From: Caprimulgus europaeus
Taxonomy: Eukaryota; Chordata; Aves; Caprimulgiformes; Caprimulgidae
DNA: 64,000 nucleotides
Reading direction: 5' to 3'
Assembly (NCBI GenBank): GCA_907165065.1
Contig: OU015541.1
Location: forward strand, 14,882,501-14,946,500
Position numbers and translations under genes: made by a program. Positions 24,681 through 36,661 of this stretch are shown here, piece by piece. The notes under the pieces were generated by a model. It was given only the letters and a program-made list of their open reading frames with translations, ran no database searches and was not told the origin of the DNA. Each line of letters begins with the position of its first letter. Within the stretch, counting starts at the first letter, position 1.

Positions 24681-25387
24681 AGACTGGCTGGAAAGCTGCC
24701 CAGTGGAAAAGGACCTGGGCTTGTTGGTTGGTAGCAGGATGAATATCAGCCGGCAGCATACCCAGGTAGCCAAGAAGGCAAATAGCATCCTGGCTCAAAT
24801 CAGAAACAGCGCGGCCAGCAGGACTAGGGAAGTGATTGTCCCCCTCTGCTTGGTACTGGTGAGGCCACACCTCAAGTGCTGGGTTCAGTGTTGGGCCCCT
24901 CACTCCAAGAAGGACCTGGAGGTGCTGGAGCGTGTCCAGAGAAGGGCAGCGGAGCTGGGGAAGGGTCTGGAGCACAAGTGTGCTGAGTTCCCGGCTGAGG
25001 GAACTGGGGGTGTTGAGCCTGGAGAAAAGGAGGCTGAGGGGAGACCTTCTGGCTCTGTCCAAGTCCCTGCAAGGAGGGTGGAGAGAGGTGGGGGTCAGTC
25101 TCTTCTCCTACGTAACAGGAGATAAGACAGGAGGAAATGGCTCCAAGTTGTGCCAGGGGAGGTTTAGATTGGATATTAGGAAAATTTCTTTACTTAAATG
25201 GTTGTGAATTATTGGAACAGGCTGCCCAGGAAAGCATTTGTGTCACTGTCCCTGGAGGTATTTAGAAGAAGCGTAGACATGGTGTTTAGGGACACGGTTT
25301 AGTGGTGGACTTGGCAACGTTAGGTTAATGGTTGGACTCAATGATCTCTAGGTTCTTTTCCAACCTAAATGATTCTATGATTCTAAA
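24681..25387 (+). mobile_element. CR1 LINE, plus strand, 5'-truncated, 3' end at 25387
   Basis: Begins at 'gactggctggaaagctgccc', equivalent to 23966 in the copy just upstream, and continues through the RT C-terminus ([46 protein letters not shown]) to a typical terminus 'atgattctatgattctaaa'. The coding part has frameshifts. It lies about 30 bp after the previous CR1 in the same orientation but belongs to a different subfamily, so the two are separate insertions. Confidence 0.92.
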
Positions 25388-27442
25388 CCAAATTAAAATA
25401 ATATGGAAAATAATTAAATAAAACAAAACACAGAAACAGGCAGCAGAATACATATGGTCCTTCTGATAACTTAGGGACAAACTGAAATAGTTAGCAGAGC
25501 TTATAACAAAAGTGTTGACAGAAATAAGGAAAATTTATATAAGGGGCCTTTTTAGTTAATTACAATTGTTCCCAGGAACAAGCAACAGCAAAACTTGCTT
25601 GGATTTAAGAAATTAGACATTCACATGAATAACAATCACATATGCAGCTCTACCAATAGCCTATTCAGTTTCAGAGTGAAGATAATTTGTCACCTTGTGG
25701 TATTGTTTCAAGATGAACTCAAATACAGCAAGACCAGATGATACAGCATAGGTGGAATTTCTTAGTGGAGCTGCAAGAGCTATGGATTGTAAAGCAGCTC
25801 AATAGCAGTCAACACTTGGGAAGCCAGCATCCATGATAGGCACTTGGCAGAGGTTTTACTTTAGTTCTGCTGTAATCTGGTGCCATGACACACATGGCAG
25901 TTAGAGGTCGGAGTGGGAGTGTAGTAGGTGGGCTCTTGGAGCATGTCTGTGGGTGCAGTTTTACTTGGAACAAACCTGGTGGCTGCAACACAAACCCAAG
26001 GGTGAGAAATGGGGTCTTTCAGGAGATAAGTGCACTCGTGGTCTGAACTGAGACACTAATGTAGGCGCACACTTTACTTCACACCTACACAAAGCATGCA
26101 GCAGCACTTTCTGGTGTCATTGCCTTATCTTCACTAGATCCAGACCCTTACATACAGTTTTAATATATACTATGTTTCTTAATTTTTCTCTCAGTAAAGA
26201 ATTACTTGCAAGTTGCTATTAGTTATTATGGAGAACTTTGATTAGCTATAGCCCATGTGGATTGCTCATCAGTATGCATGAGGAAAAAATATGTAGACTA
26301 CACCTCAGCTAACCCTGTTTCTTTTTCAACTTCCAAAAAAAGAGCAAAAGAATCCTAAAGAAATTAAAGGAATATCTTTTTGTTCAAAAAGAATAACAAA
26401 AAAAGAGATAGATATCCACCATTCTTACTTTCTCACACACTAGCATCAGTGCAAAATAAAACAATTGAACCCCACCACTATTTTAAAATGACACATGTGA
26501 TCTTGTAATCAGAAACAAAGTTTTATACAACTGTCAAATAATTGCATGTCCATTTGGTAGCACTTACACATCTAACTACCTAACTGTTTCCAGGAGAATG
26601 TTACCCTGCCAGCACGCCTTTCAAATGGTTTCCAGGTGCAAAATTCCAGACAGACTTGAAGTCCATTTGAGAAGATAGGCTTAAGGCTAGCCTCCTACAC
26701 CACAATAGCTGGGCTCACATTCTCTGCTATTTTCATCATCCAGCCACTTGATGAAACCTGGGACCATCACACGGGTAGTCCAGTTACAGCACCAGGAGAA
26801 GAGGGAGGGACAGTACCAGGGCAACAAACCACCCTTACGGTTTAGTTCATGTGCTTTCCTTGAATAACGTCTCCTCTTGCTATTGCTGGAGACAGAGTGC
26901 AGGGTTCAGCAGACACACAGCCTGCCCTGGTAAGCATTTCTTGGTTTCTTATGTTCATCATTGAACTTAACATCTTGGATGCCACCAAGGAGAGGGCTCC
27001 ATGGGAAGGGCTGGCTTTCTGGGACTCAGCTCTGCTGGTACTAGAGTCTGAAGTTAATCCTCTGCCTTTTTTTTCCTTCTCTTTTTAAGCAAGGTAACGT
27101 TCAGATTTTTGTTTATGTATATGAGTAGATGCTTTAAAGAGTCTGCTTGTGGAGATTACAAGTGGGGTGATGTATGGACAAGCTACTAACTGAGATAGAT
27201 ACACTTGTCCTGAGGATTAGGTAGAGGGATACCATGAAAAAGACATATACAGGTTTTTGAGTGGACAGCAAGGCGAAAAGCAAGAAAATGACTAAGATGA
27301 TATTAGATCATGACTCCTTCCCTCTGCTCAGTGTGAGGGTAAAAGTGTCTGACCATGACTGAGACTGTATTGAACCCTGCCCTGGGGAATGATATGCAGA
27401 CATCACACAGAGGTAGGTTAGTCCTTAATTACAAAAACTTAA
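25388..27442. other. Unique sequence, no gene recognised
   Basis: AT-rich flank of the CR1 cluster. Only open frames of about 60 codons, and no recognised repeat or RNA gene. Confidence 0.5.
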
Positions 27443-28396
27443 GTGGTATTAGAAGAAGAGAAGAGTAAAGACTACCTAAGGAACCTGAAGGTGCACAGGT
27501 CCATGGGACCTGATGTGATGCATCCACGAGTCCTAAGGGAACTGGTGGATGAAGGTGCAAAGCCACTATCCATCATATGTGAGAAGTCCTGGCAGTCTGG
27601 TGAAGTTCCTGCAGACTGGAAAAAGGGGAACATCACCCCCATTTTTAAAAAGGGTAACAGGGAGGACCCGGGGAACTACAAACCTGTCAGTCTCACCTCA
27701 GTGCCAGGCAAGATCATGGGGCAGATACTCCTAGAAACTATGCTAAGACACACGTAGGATGAGAAGGTGATCGGTGACAACCAGCACGGCTTCACCAAGG
27801 GCAAATTGTGCCTGACCAACCTGGTGGCCTTTTATGATGGGGTCACAACCTTGGTGGACAAGGCTAAAGCAACTGATGTGATCTGCCTGGACTTGTGCAA
27901 GCTGTTTGACACCATCCCACATGGCATTCTTATCTCCAAATTGGACATATGTGGGTTTGATTTATGGCCCACTCAGTGGATAAGGAACTGGCTGGATGGT
28001 CACACTCAAAGAGTTGTGGTCAACAGCTCCATGTCCAAGTGGAAACCAGTGACAAGTGGTGTCCCTCAAGGGTCGGCATTGGGGCCGGTGCTGTTCAACA
28101 TCTTTGTTGGAGACATGGACAGGGGGATCGAGGGCACCCTCAGCAAGTTTGCCAATGACACCAAGCTGTGGGGTGTGGCTGACACACTGGAGGGACGGGA
28201 TGGCATCCAGAGGGACCTGGACAGGCTTGAGAGGTGGGACCATGCAAACCCCTTGAAGTTCAAAATGGCCAAATGCAAGGTCCTGCACCTGGGTCAGGGC
28301 AATCCTAGACATGAATACAGACTGAGTGATGAGTGGCTGGAGACCAGCTCTGAAGAGGAAGACTTGGGGTGCTGGGGGACGAGAAGCTCAACATGA
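27443..28396 (+). pseudogene. CR1 ORF2 reverse transcriptase fragment, inactivated
   Basis: One frame reads from [15 protein letters not shown] through [11 protein letters not shown] to [20 protein letters not shown], broken only by a TAG at 27755-27757, then on to 28396. Motif A is DLCKLFD (usual family form DFSKAFD) and [14 protein letters not shown] is intact. The catalytic FADD box reads FAND: the codon at 28154-28156 is AAT, so the first metal-binding Asp is Asn. A frameshift near 28375 ends the frame; homology continues in another frame (MSQHCAL, then the LEFCVQFWS block near 28520). It starts inside RT, so the endonuclease and ORF1 are absent. It is a dead fragment of the enzyme that copies CR1 RNA. 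Confidence 0.9.
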
Positions 28397-29031
28397 GCCA
28401 GCACTGTGCGCTGGCAGCACAGAGCCAATAACTGTGTCCTGGGCTGCACCCAGAGCAGCGTGGGCAGCAGGGTCAGGGAGGGGATTCTGCCCCTCTGCTC
28501 CACTCTTATAAGGCCCCACCTGGAGTTCTGTGTCCAGTTCTGGAGCCTCCAACACAAGACAGACTTGGACCAGTTAGAACAAGTCCAGAGGAGGCCACGA
28601 GGATGATGCAAGGGCTGGAGCACCTCTACTGTGAGGAGAGGCTGAGAGAGTTGGGGCTCTTCAGCCTGGAGAAGAGAAGGCCCCAGGGAGACCTTCCAGT
28701 GGCCTTCAGTACCTGAAAGGGGCCTACAAGAAAGCTGGGGAGGGACTTTTTATAAGGGCAGGGAGTGACAAAACAAGGGGAAATGGCTTGAAACTAGAAG
28801 AGGGGAGGTTTAGATTTGATATAAGAAATTCTTTGCTGTGAGGGTGGTGAGACAATGGCCCAGGTTGCCCAGAGAAGCTGTGGCTGCTCCTCCCTGGAAG
28901 TGTTCTTGGCCAGGTTGGATGAGGCTTTGAGCAACCTGGTCTAGTGGAAGGTGTCCCTGCTGCTGGCAGGGGGGTTGGAACTGGATGAGCTTTAAGGTCC
29001 CTTCCAACCCAAACCATTCTATGATTCTATG
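27443..29031 (+). mobile_element. CR1 LINE, plus strand, 1.6 kb, 3' end at 29031
   Basis: A 5'-truncated CR1 covering most of the RT domain, the ORF2 C-terminus and the 3' UTR, ending in 'attctatgattctatg'. It is the longest plus-strand copy here with a long readable frame. Its 3' part matches the copies at 16361-16602 and 57191-57689, defining one subfamily in this window. Beyond the CR1 terminus lies a 34-bp stretch (29031-29064) shared with the 16.3-kb copy. Confidence 0.93.
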
Positions 29032-29064
29032 AAAGAAAATAAATGCAACCTGAAGAATAAAGAG
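29031..29064 (+). repeat. 34-bp tail shared with the CR1 at 16.3 kb
   Basis: Directly follows the CR1 terminus (gaaagaaaataaatgcaacc...). The reverse complement of 16329-16361 matches it at 31 of 34 positions. The same-subfamily CR1 ending at 57689 lacks it, so it is not a general CR1 3' end. Confidence 0.75.
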
Positions 29065-32000
29065 GTCAACACTTTGCTCAGTGTCTTTTACTGTCTGAAC
29101 ATGCATCAGAGCTGCAGAGACTGACAAAGAAATGCCATTAGCAGGAATTCCCATCTCAACTCTGTTTCTTGGATGAGAACCTCAAAAGATAAGTGCAAGG
29201 AGCTGGAGGAAGAAAGGACACCAATGTCTGCTCCTGAAGCAGCAGTTCTGAGATTATTTTCCTTCCTTCTCTTCACGATGGATTTTTTCTTCCTCTTTTC
29301 CTAGTATTTATTCACAACTTCCTTTTCTGACTTTTAACCAAAGAAGAATGCAATTGAGATTGTATTTTTCCCTCTCACTTGTTCTCTAAGCTTGAATATC
29401 CGCCACTCCGTGTTCAGCCGAGGTTAGATTCCATTACCTGATCTTTAGGCCAAAACAATACCATTAAATAACAAGGGCTTGTCAAAAATCCAGCTTATGA
29501 CATTTGAGACCTGACAAACTGTACCATAGGAAACAGTTATTGTACACGCATCTGAAGTTCAAAGTCCAAACCATCATCTTCCTTAGCAGCTCTTGTTAGC
29601 TAAAGATGTTAGTCTCAGTGACTTATTTGAAATTCTGAGCTGCTGTTGACACTGGTTCATCGGTTAAGAATAGAGTATTGCACCAGTTCACACTGAGAAG
29701 TTGTTTTCTACATAGAGAGAAGGATGTATTCTAGCAAAAATACTTCTTGCCTGAAAGCCTCATTTTGGAGGAAGAGGGAAAAAAACCCCCACAAAACTAC
29801 CAACAACCTAAAAATCCAAGCATTTAGGATCACTATTCCAAGAAGAACACAAAGCCAAGGCAACAAGACATTAAAAAATCAGGCAAGTAGTCATCAAAAC
29901 CTGCTAGTGTTTTAGAGAGGGTCCATTGCAATGAATATGCTCCTGAAAAAAATTTTGATTTTATTGAGGTAGCATTTTCCGATCTGTGCATAAATGACAC
30001 AAACTTTTCCTCATTTTCAGTTCATCTGAAAAGCCAAGTTCTTGGAAACTCTACGCTTCAAAATTCTTCGTTACAAAAAGCATTAAATAAATCTGTTTAA
30101 GATGTGACTGCATGATATAACAATTCCATACTTGCTGGTTTTAAAACAGAATTAGAGAGGAATAGCAGGATATAAAATTGTATCAGAAGACAGAAAGCTG
30201 TGATGGCAAACACACAAAAGTGTCTTAAGTTTGGGAGTGGAAAGTAGTAACAATTACAGATTTTTGTCTGTGAGCCTAGGGAGTCATAAACACCATGTCA
30301 GCTAGGAGAAGAAGTAGCAGAAGATTTATGAAAAACCAAAAGATGTTTTTATTCGAGATACTTTGAAACAATGGTCCTCAAGTAATAGCATCAGATTGGT
30401 AAGGTAGTAGCCAAAAAGAGCTTTTTAAGTGCCTGGAATAAGCCAGTAAAGAGATTTTTTTGGCAAGGTAGTGGTAACAGCCACAGTAACAGCCATGACA
30501 TTGGCTTTCCTACAGGTTTTCTTTTCAGGAAACACTCTGAATCCTTGTGTTATCTGTGGATGGCACAGAATATCTATTTCTCTTTACGTTTGGCAAACAC
30601 ATGATTATAAAATAACCTGATTTGGCAGGTTTAAAAATTTACCTTGCAGTGACAAAAATTCCACTGAGGGTGCCTGTTTGAATGACAGTGAGTACAGTCA
30701 CCATCCCTTCCTCCTACTGTTCCTGCCCCAGCAAGTTAATGAAGAAGCTTTTTTTTCTTCCTTTGCTTTTCCTAGAGGACTTGAAATTAAACAGTTATGA
30801 ACATTGGGGCCAAGTCAAATTAAGCATTTTATTATCAGTGGCAGAACATATTCCACATTTTCTATTTTCACAAGGAAAAGCTAAACTTTGTGCATTTCTT
30901 CTCCCTTCCCCTATTTTTTCAGTTAAATAAATAAAATTTAAAAATTAAAATCATCAACCTTCCTAGCTAGAAGGGAAGTAAAATAAATAAGAGCTACATC
31001 ATAGTTATACAAACTATACACTTGCAATTGCTTTTTCTTATGAGCGTTTAACTTCTCACGGGCTTTTAACTTCACAGACTTAATAAATGTCACAATCTTA
31101 ATTTATTAACATTGACGTAGTTATCCTGGGGAGAAATCTGGCACATCACATTTAACCGGTGAAATCCTAAAATCTACTTGCTGAAGTACTGTTAGCACTG
31201 CAGCCTTGGGATTTCTAACAGCAGCCTCAGTGGGACACTCCACCTCTGCAGCGTTTAGAAGAGGGTCACTTAAAGACCACCACAGCAACCTTGCAATATT
31301 ACATCTCAGCCCATAGTAGATCCAAACCGTTTCTATTCACTTCAGAAGCTCAGTTGAACAGCAACCCACCACAGTCCAGAAATTCACCCCTGCGCTGCCT
31401 GCATTTTATATTCCTCAAAATATATGTTTTATATTAGTCAAAACAGAGGCCTTAGCTTTGTTAGCAATGTGTTAAAATGCTTTTTTGCCTTCCAATTGCT
31501 ACAGTGATTGTAGAGCCTTCAGGAGTAAGAGTGGTTTCAAAAGTATCTACTTGCTGCTGAAACCTATTATTTCATCGTGATTTTTAAACTAGTCTTTCCC
31601 TTGAAGTATCAGCCTTTGCAGATAGATAATTATATTAAGATCATCACTACAGATGTGTGTGCTTATTCTCATAATACTTCCTCTCCATAGTAGTAACCAC
31701 AGCTTTTCCCTCTCCCTCACCCCAAGTTGTCTGGTTTTAATCTTGAAACTATGGGCATTTTAATGCCATAAGGCAGATATCTGCAGAGATTTTCTTGTCT
31801 CTTTATATTAGCTCAGGTAAGACAGAGAGAAGACAGAAAAGAAATTATCAGGTCAGAGGTACAGCCAGAACGTAGAAGTCAGGGACAGATTTCCAAACAG
31901 CTGGATGCAGTCTCTGCTTCAGCAGGGAGAACTGCTCCTGAATGATGAAGCCAATATCCAACTTCCTCCTCCCCACGCTTGTGAACATCGGGATTTTTAA

Positions 32001-32163
32001 AAAAGGTTTCGTTCAGAAATAAATCTTATCCACAGCTCACATCACACAAGATTTTAGAGTTAAAAGCACACAAAATAATACTATACACCCTGTCTCCAGA
32101 CCTAAAGGTTCCCCTTTACTTTTTTAGTTAGATGATTCAATTCTCACCACTGACTTTCTTTTA
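29065..32163. other. Unique AT-rich sequence, no gene recognised
   Basis: Contains a short A/C-rich tract near 29779-29810 and otherwise no recognised repeat, exon or RNA gene. Confidence 0.5.
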
Positions 32164-32783
32164 CCTACTGTCCTGGTGTGAGCTGGGCCAGAGCTGGTTC
32201 TGTTCAGCAGCTGGAACAGTGCTGGGGTTTGGGTTCAGCTGGGATTTGTCAGGAGAGAAACGCTGAGAACATCCCCATGTTGGCATTTGTGTCCCTGGCA
32301 CTGAAGGACTTTGTGTTTGTCCGTCTGCAAGCGCAAGAGCTCAGGGGTGAGGAATATTGCCATGGATCAGCTCCATGGGCATTGGGCTGTGCCAAGGGGC
32401 TGTTCCATCTCCTGTCCCCCATGGGCAGGAGATCCATGAGGGGCTCTTCCTCTCTGGCTCTCGCTGGCTCTCTCGGGCTCTGGCTCTCCCGGGATTGCGG
32501 TTTCAGGTCGGGATTGTCGCTGCTCCGGGATCGTTCTCTGGGAACGGGCCGGGCTGGGCGGGTGGGTGGTGAGCAATGGCACTGGGTGTCACTCATTGGC
32601 ATATCTTATTACTATTATCATTATTTTAAGTTTTATTTGCATTATTAAATTGTTATTCTCTTGCCCTGCGAGTCTCCTTACCCTTGCCCACAATTCTCTC
32701 CCCTATGCCCTACATGGGGGGCAGTGAGTGAGCGGCTGTTTGGCTGCAGCCCAGTGCTGGCCCAGTGAAACCACCACACCTAC
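32164..32783 (+). mobile_element. Solo LTR of an ERVL-like endogenous retrovirus, with target duplication
   Basis: A 610-bp LTR (32169-32778) begins TGTCCTGG and ends ACCACCACA, flanked by a perfect 5-bp direct repeat cctac (32164-32168 and 32779-32783). Order and wording match the widespread avian ERVL-type LTR: a 'gctggaacagtgctg' 5' part, a GC-rich middle, 'gggtggtgagcaatggcact' (32560-32585), a TTATTACTATTATCATTATT run, an ATTAAA poly(A) signal (32644-32649), 'caattctctcccctatgccc' and 'gtgagtgagcggctg'. A 5-bp duplication is typical of ERVL. No gag, pol or env lies on either side, so internal sequence was lost by LTR-LTR recombination. The frame at 32178-32648 is not a gene. The LTR may retain promoter or poly(A) activity on the plus strand. 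Confidence 0.92.
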
Positions 32784-33894
32784 ACAGGTGTTCAAACAAT
32801 GTAGAAGAGGTTTCTGTGAAACTACTTGAGAGGCTAACAAGTGACAGGTGCCATGAACCCAATGCTCATAACTACATTCCCCACAGAAGGTGAGTGAGCC
32901 TGACCCTGTAAAAACACACCAACAGATGCTTCAACTTTTATGAGCCAATGTTTGGGAATATCCCTTCAGTCATAAACTAGGCTTCAAAAATCAAGACCCA
33001 ACTTCACTATTATCAACAAGAACTTAGGGAACATGTCTTTACAGTAAATGGCTTTTTTTGTTTTGCAGAAGTAGGATGATACTTGTTGAAGCTAGACTAC
33101 CAAGTAAAAAAAAAAAAAAGAAAAAAGAAATATATAGAAAACAGTGATAGTTAAATTAATAAAAGTACCACTAATGATAGCTCCTTATGCTTCTTTTATC
33201 TGTTTAATGCTTAATGGCTTGGAAAAAAAAATTGCTAACTGACTTGGAAAAAAAAAGTATCACTCCAGTATGCAACTAAAAAGTGCCACTTTGAACATGA
33301 AAACCAGTCAGGAATACATTGAACTCACCAAGATTTAAGTTTCTGGCTTTTGAAAAATCTTCTCCTTAAGCTATCAATTTTGTATTCATAGATGCCATAG
33401 TAATGAGTCTAATGGCCATGTGGAAGAGGAAATTCTTTAAATTAGTCATGTAACTCATTGCTTTATGAATTCCAATTTCAATTTCTCCTTCCCTAGGAGA
33501 GGGGCTGGGAGTTTCACTTCCCACTTCCCTCCGTTAATGTCTCAGACCTTTTTCCTGAAAGGAGCCATACAGAGCTGGCTAAATGCAGGAAAGAATTCAT
33601 GAGACACACAAAGGGAGCTATACAAAAATTACTGCTGCCCAAAGCAAAATGCATGTGGAAAAGAGAAAAAGAATAAAATACTTTAGTAAGTGTAGAGCTG
33701 CAAATCAAAGAAAGAGTAAGCATACTGCTCCTAAGTTATCTCAAACCAAGGGTGAAGACAATTGCTGAAGTTACATACTTCTGGAAAATGTTTTTCAAGT
33801 AACATTTAGGCTTCAGATCTAACCTCAACACATTAAGACAGCCTTTTGTATCTCAAGCCCTTCAACTCTGAAAATGCAAGTTCTTTAAAATAAG
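32784..33894. other. Unique sequence, no gene recognised
   Basis: AT-rich, with an A-rich run at 33107-33130. No recognised exon or repeat. Confidence 0.5.
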
Positions 33895-34114
33895 ACCAGG
33901 ATCAGGAAGTTAAAAGAAGTTCCTCAATCCCTGAGAAGAACATCACTGCAGAAAGTCAACAAAATGTTGATTCTTCTATGCTTCTTGTAAAATATTCCCT
34001 TAGAAAGGAACTCTTCAGCTTGTAAGCTTCAAATACTGCTTAATGCAGCTGGCTTATTCAATTTGAGTTACAAGAAAACACCAATAGTTGACTGAGCTCC
34101 TAACCTTCTTCATG
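33895..34114 (+). repeat. Dispersed repeat, copy B (inverted partner at 16.2 kb)
   Basis: About 220 bp matching the reverse complement of 16119-16328 at roughly 90%. Relative to copy A it has small insertions (a 4-base one after accagg and a 7-base one in actgcttaatgcagc). No CR1 sequence adjoins it, so it serves as the 'empty' comparison for the CR1 insertion at copy A. Confidence 0.8.
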
Positions 34115-35963
34115 GAAGATAAGGGGATTTGGTGGCAAAGACTCATTTAAACACTGAATCCCTGTGAGTCAATGAAAGATAAGAGGTCAGGGCATTAAAC
34201 TGCTATAATTGTTTCTATAGATATATAGAAATCAAGTATCAAGACACAACATTTGTAGTAAGAAATAATTAATATATTAGCTCATCTGCGAGAGGCATCC
34301 ACTCTCTGAAGGGTTTTTTAGAGATGCATGCCATGGTATGCCTTGCCTTGGCTTGTACTCAGCAGTCATGAATATAAATTAATTTGGTATTATTAATGGC
34401 AGAATTACAATAAAACAGAATAATGCAGTATTATTCTCACTTGAGAACAGGCCAAGGCATTAGCGTCATACAAAGCTGTACAAATTAAGTTGAATGAGCG
34501 CCCTCATATTCCACTGCTGTTCTCCTGGCAAGCTTGCCCTTTCAGCCCAGTACCGTATGCCCGATTTTCTGTGCCCATATGGTGAACGAAATGTTGTGGC
34601 TTTCACAGAAGGCACAAAATGCTTGCTGATTCCAGAGGCTTTGTCTATAGTTGTGTCTCAAAATTAGTCCTATCCAACTTTCTTCATTGGCCACACTCAA
34701 TAACTTCTCTTTGCACCAACTGATTTTCTCTTTAGCACTTAGTGATAAAGAAATTCTCTCTTGCCTCAACACATGCTCTTTTCAGATAGTGTGGAAGTTT
34801 TGACTACATGTGAAAAAGTCCCATTCTTCTATATGTAGATTAGGCAACTTCTGAAGGCAGAGGGTGCTGGAAATACAAATCACAGCATATTAGAAGTATC
34901 ACAGCCAACCAGCTGCTATAGCTGTTCCTTGTAAGGCAGCAAGGCAAATTTCTTCTCTTCTCCTAAATATACTGAAGAAGGTATCATGGGTTTGGCTACT
35001 TTGAACCACAATCTTCAGAGCAGTATTATAACCTGGAAAGAAGCCAACAGTGGCATTTAATGTTTTAGGTATAATGTCAAGAAAACCAACCTAGAGTCTT
35101 TCCTAGTGTTCCTCACCTGTGGCCATGCTCCTAGCCATGAACATGGCACATCAGGTCTAGGTTTCTTTTACCCAGTTTACAGGCATCTACATCTAACAGC
35201 AGCTATGTAAAATGTCTGCAGCCCTGATGAATCTGAAATGGAAGACTGATGAACCTCATCCCTCATCTTTGTTCTGAATTCCACTTTGTGCAGAGCTGGT
35301 CTACCACAAAAACCTTCAGGTCACACACTAGACTTATTCAGGGCTTTGACAGCTCAGGAAACCCGATAAAGTTCAACTCAAGCAGCTGGAATATAACCCC
35401 TCTTGTGTGTCTGATTCAGAATGTTAAACTACGGGGCTTGTGGATTGAAGACAGATGAACTGGCTGTATCAGTCAACAGAGATCACTTGGATATACTAGT
35501 ATATATTACCTGAAAAGAAGCCAAATTCATGAAAGGGGCCTGAAAATGTGTAAGTGCTCTCTCCTCCCTATTTTGAAAAATAAGGACACCTGCTCCTTTA
35601 GTAACCTTCGAGTACAATATGCAAGAACTGCTCAGGAAAAAAGCTTCAAATATTCAAGCTAAAAGTATTTTGATGATGTGCAGAGTTTCCCTTCTGTTTC
35701 CAAAAGCACCAAACACTTGTTCTTTGGCTAAATAAGGGAGAGCAACAACCAATCCACTGCGTTGCACAGCAGTTTGTCTTGGACTACTCTCAAGATAAGA
35801 TGAATACCTGCCACAGTCACCAACTCAGGACCTCTCACCAAGTACATTTCAAGCAACCACAAATAATCATAAAATAGGATGCTTCAAGAGGAGTGATTTG
35901 TGCTGCTGCAGAAAGCAACTCTGAAGTGTCTAGAGCAGGACATAGCAGAGGGCTCTCTTCTAA
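34115..35963. other. Unique sequence, no gene recognised
   Basis: Open frames of about 60-76 codons only, with no recognised domains, repeats or RNA genes. Confidence 0.5.
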
Positions 35964-36661
35964 CACAGAATCCCAGAATTGCCCAGATTGGAAAAGACCT
36001 TTAAGCTCATTGAGTCTCATCATTAACACAACACTGACCTGTCCCCGACTAACCCCTGTCCCTCAGCACTGTGTCTACACGACCCTTCAATCCCTCCAGG
36101 GATGGGGACTCCACCACTGCCCTGGGCAACCCCTTCCAATGCCTCAGAACCCTTTCAGCAAATAAATTCTTCCTCACATCCCATCTCAACTGCCCTGGGC
36201 ACAACTGGAGGCCATTTCCTCTTGTCCTGTCCCTTGGTTGAACAGACCCACCCCCACCTCTCTCCACCCTCCTGTCAGGGAGTTGGACAGAGCCAGAAGG
36301 TCTCCCCTCAGCCTCCTTTTCTCCAGGCTCAACACCCCCAGTTCCCTCAGCCTGAACTCAGCACACTTGTGCTCCAGACCCTTCCCCAGCTCCGCTGCCC
36401 TTCTCTGGACACGCTCCAGCACCTCCAGGTCCTTCTTGGAGTCAGGGGCCCAACACTGAACCCAGCACTCGAGGTGCAGCCTCACCAGTGCCCAGTGCAG
36501 GGGGAAGAGAACTTCCCTGGTCCTACTGGCCACACTAGTGCTGATCCAGGTCAGGATGCTGTTGGCCTTCTTGGTCACCTGGGCACACTGCTGACTCATG
36601 TTCAGCTGTCTACTAACTAACACCCCTACGGTTCCTCTCTGCTGGGCAGCTCTCCAGGCAC
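35964..36661 (-). mobile_element. CR1 LINE, 5'-truncated, 3' end at 35964
   Basis: An antisense CR1 of about 700 bp starting at the degraded terminus 'acagaatcccagaattgccc'. It continues through the 3' UTR, the ORF2 C-terminus (the frame at 36623-36186 reads [42 protein letters not shown]) to about 36661. It is the same subfamily as the copy at 51362-51624 (shared 'ctttaagctcattgagtc' near the terminus). The coding frame is interrupted. Confidence 0.93.

Noticed and set aside
32178-32648. 156-codon open frame
   Set aside because: It lies wholly inside the solo LTR and overlaps frames on the other strand; LTR GC-richness explains it.
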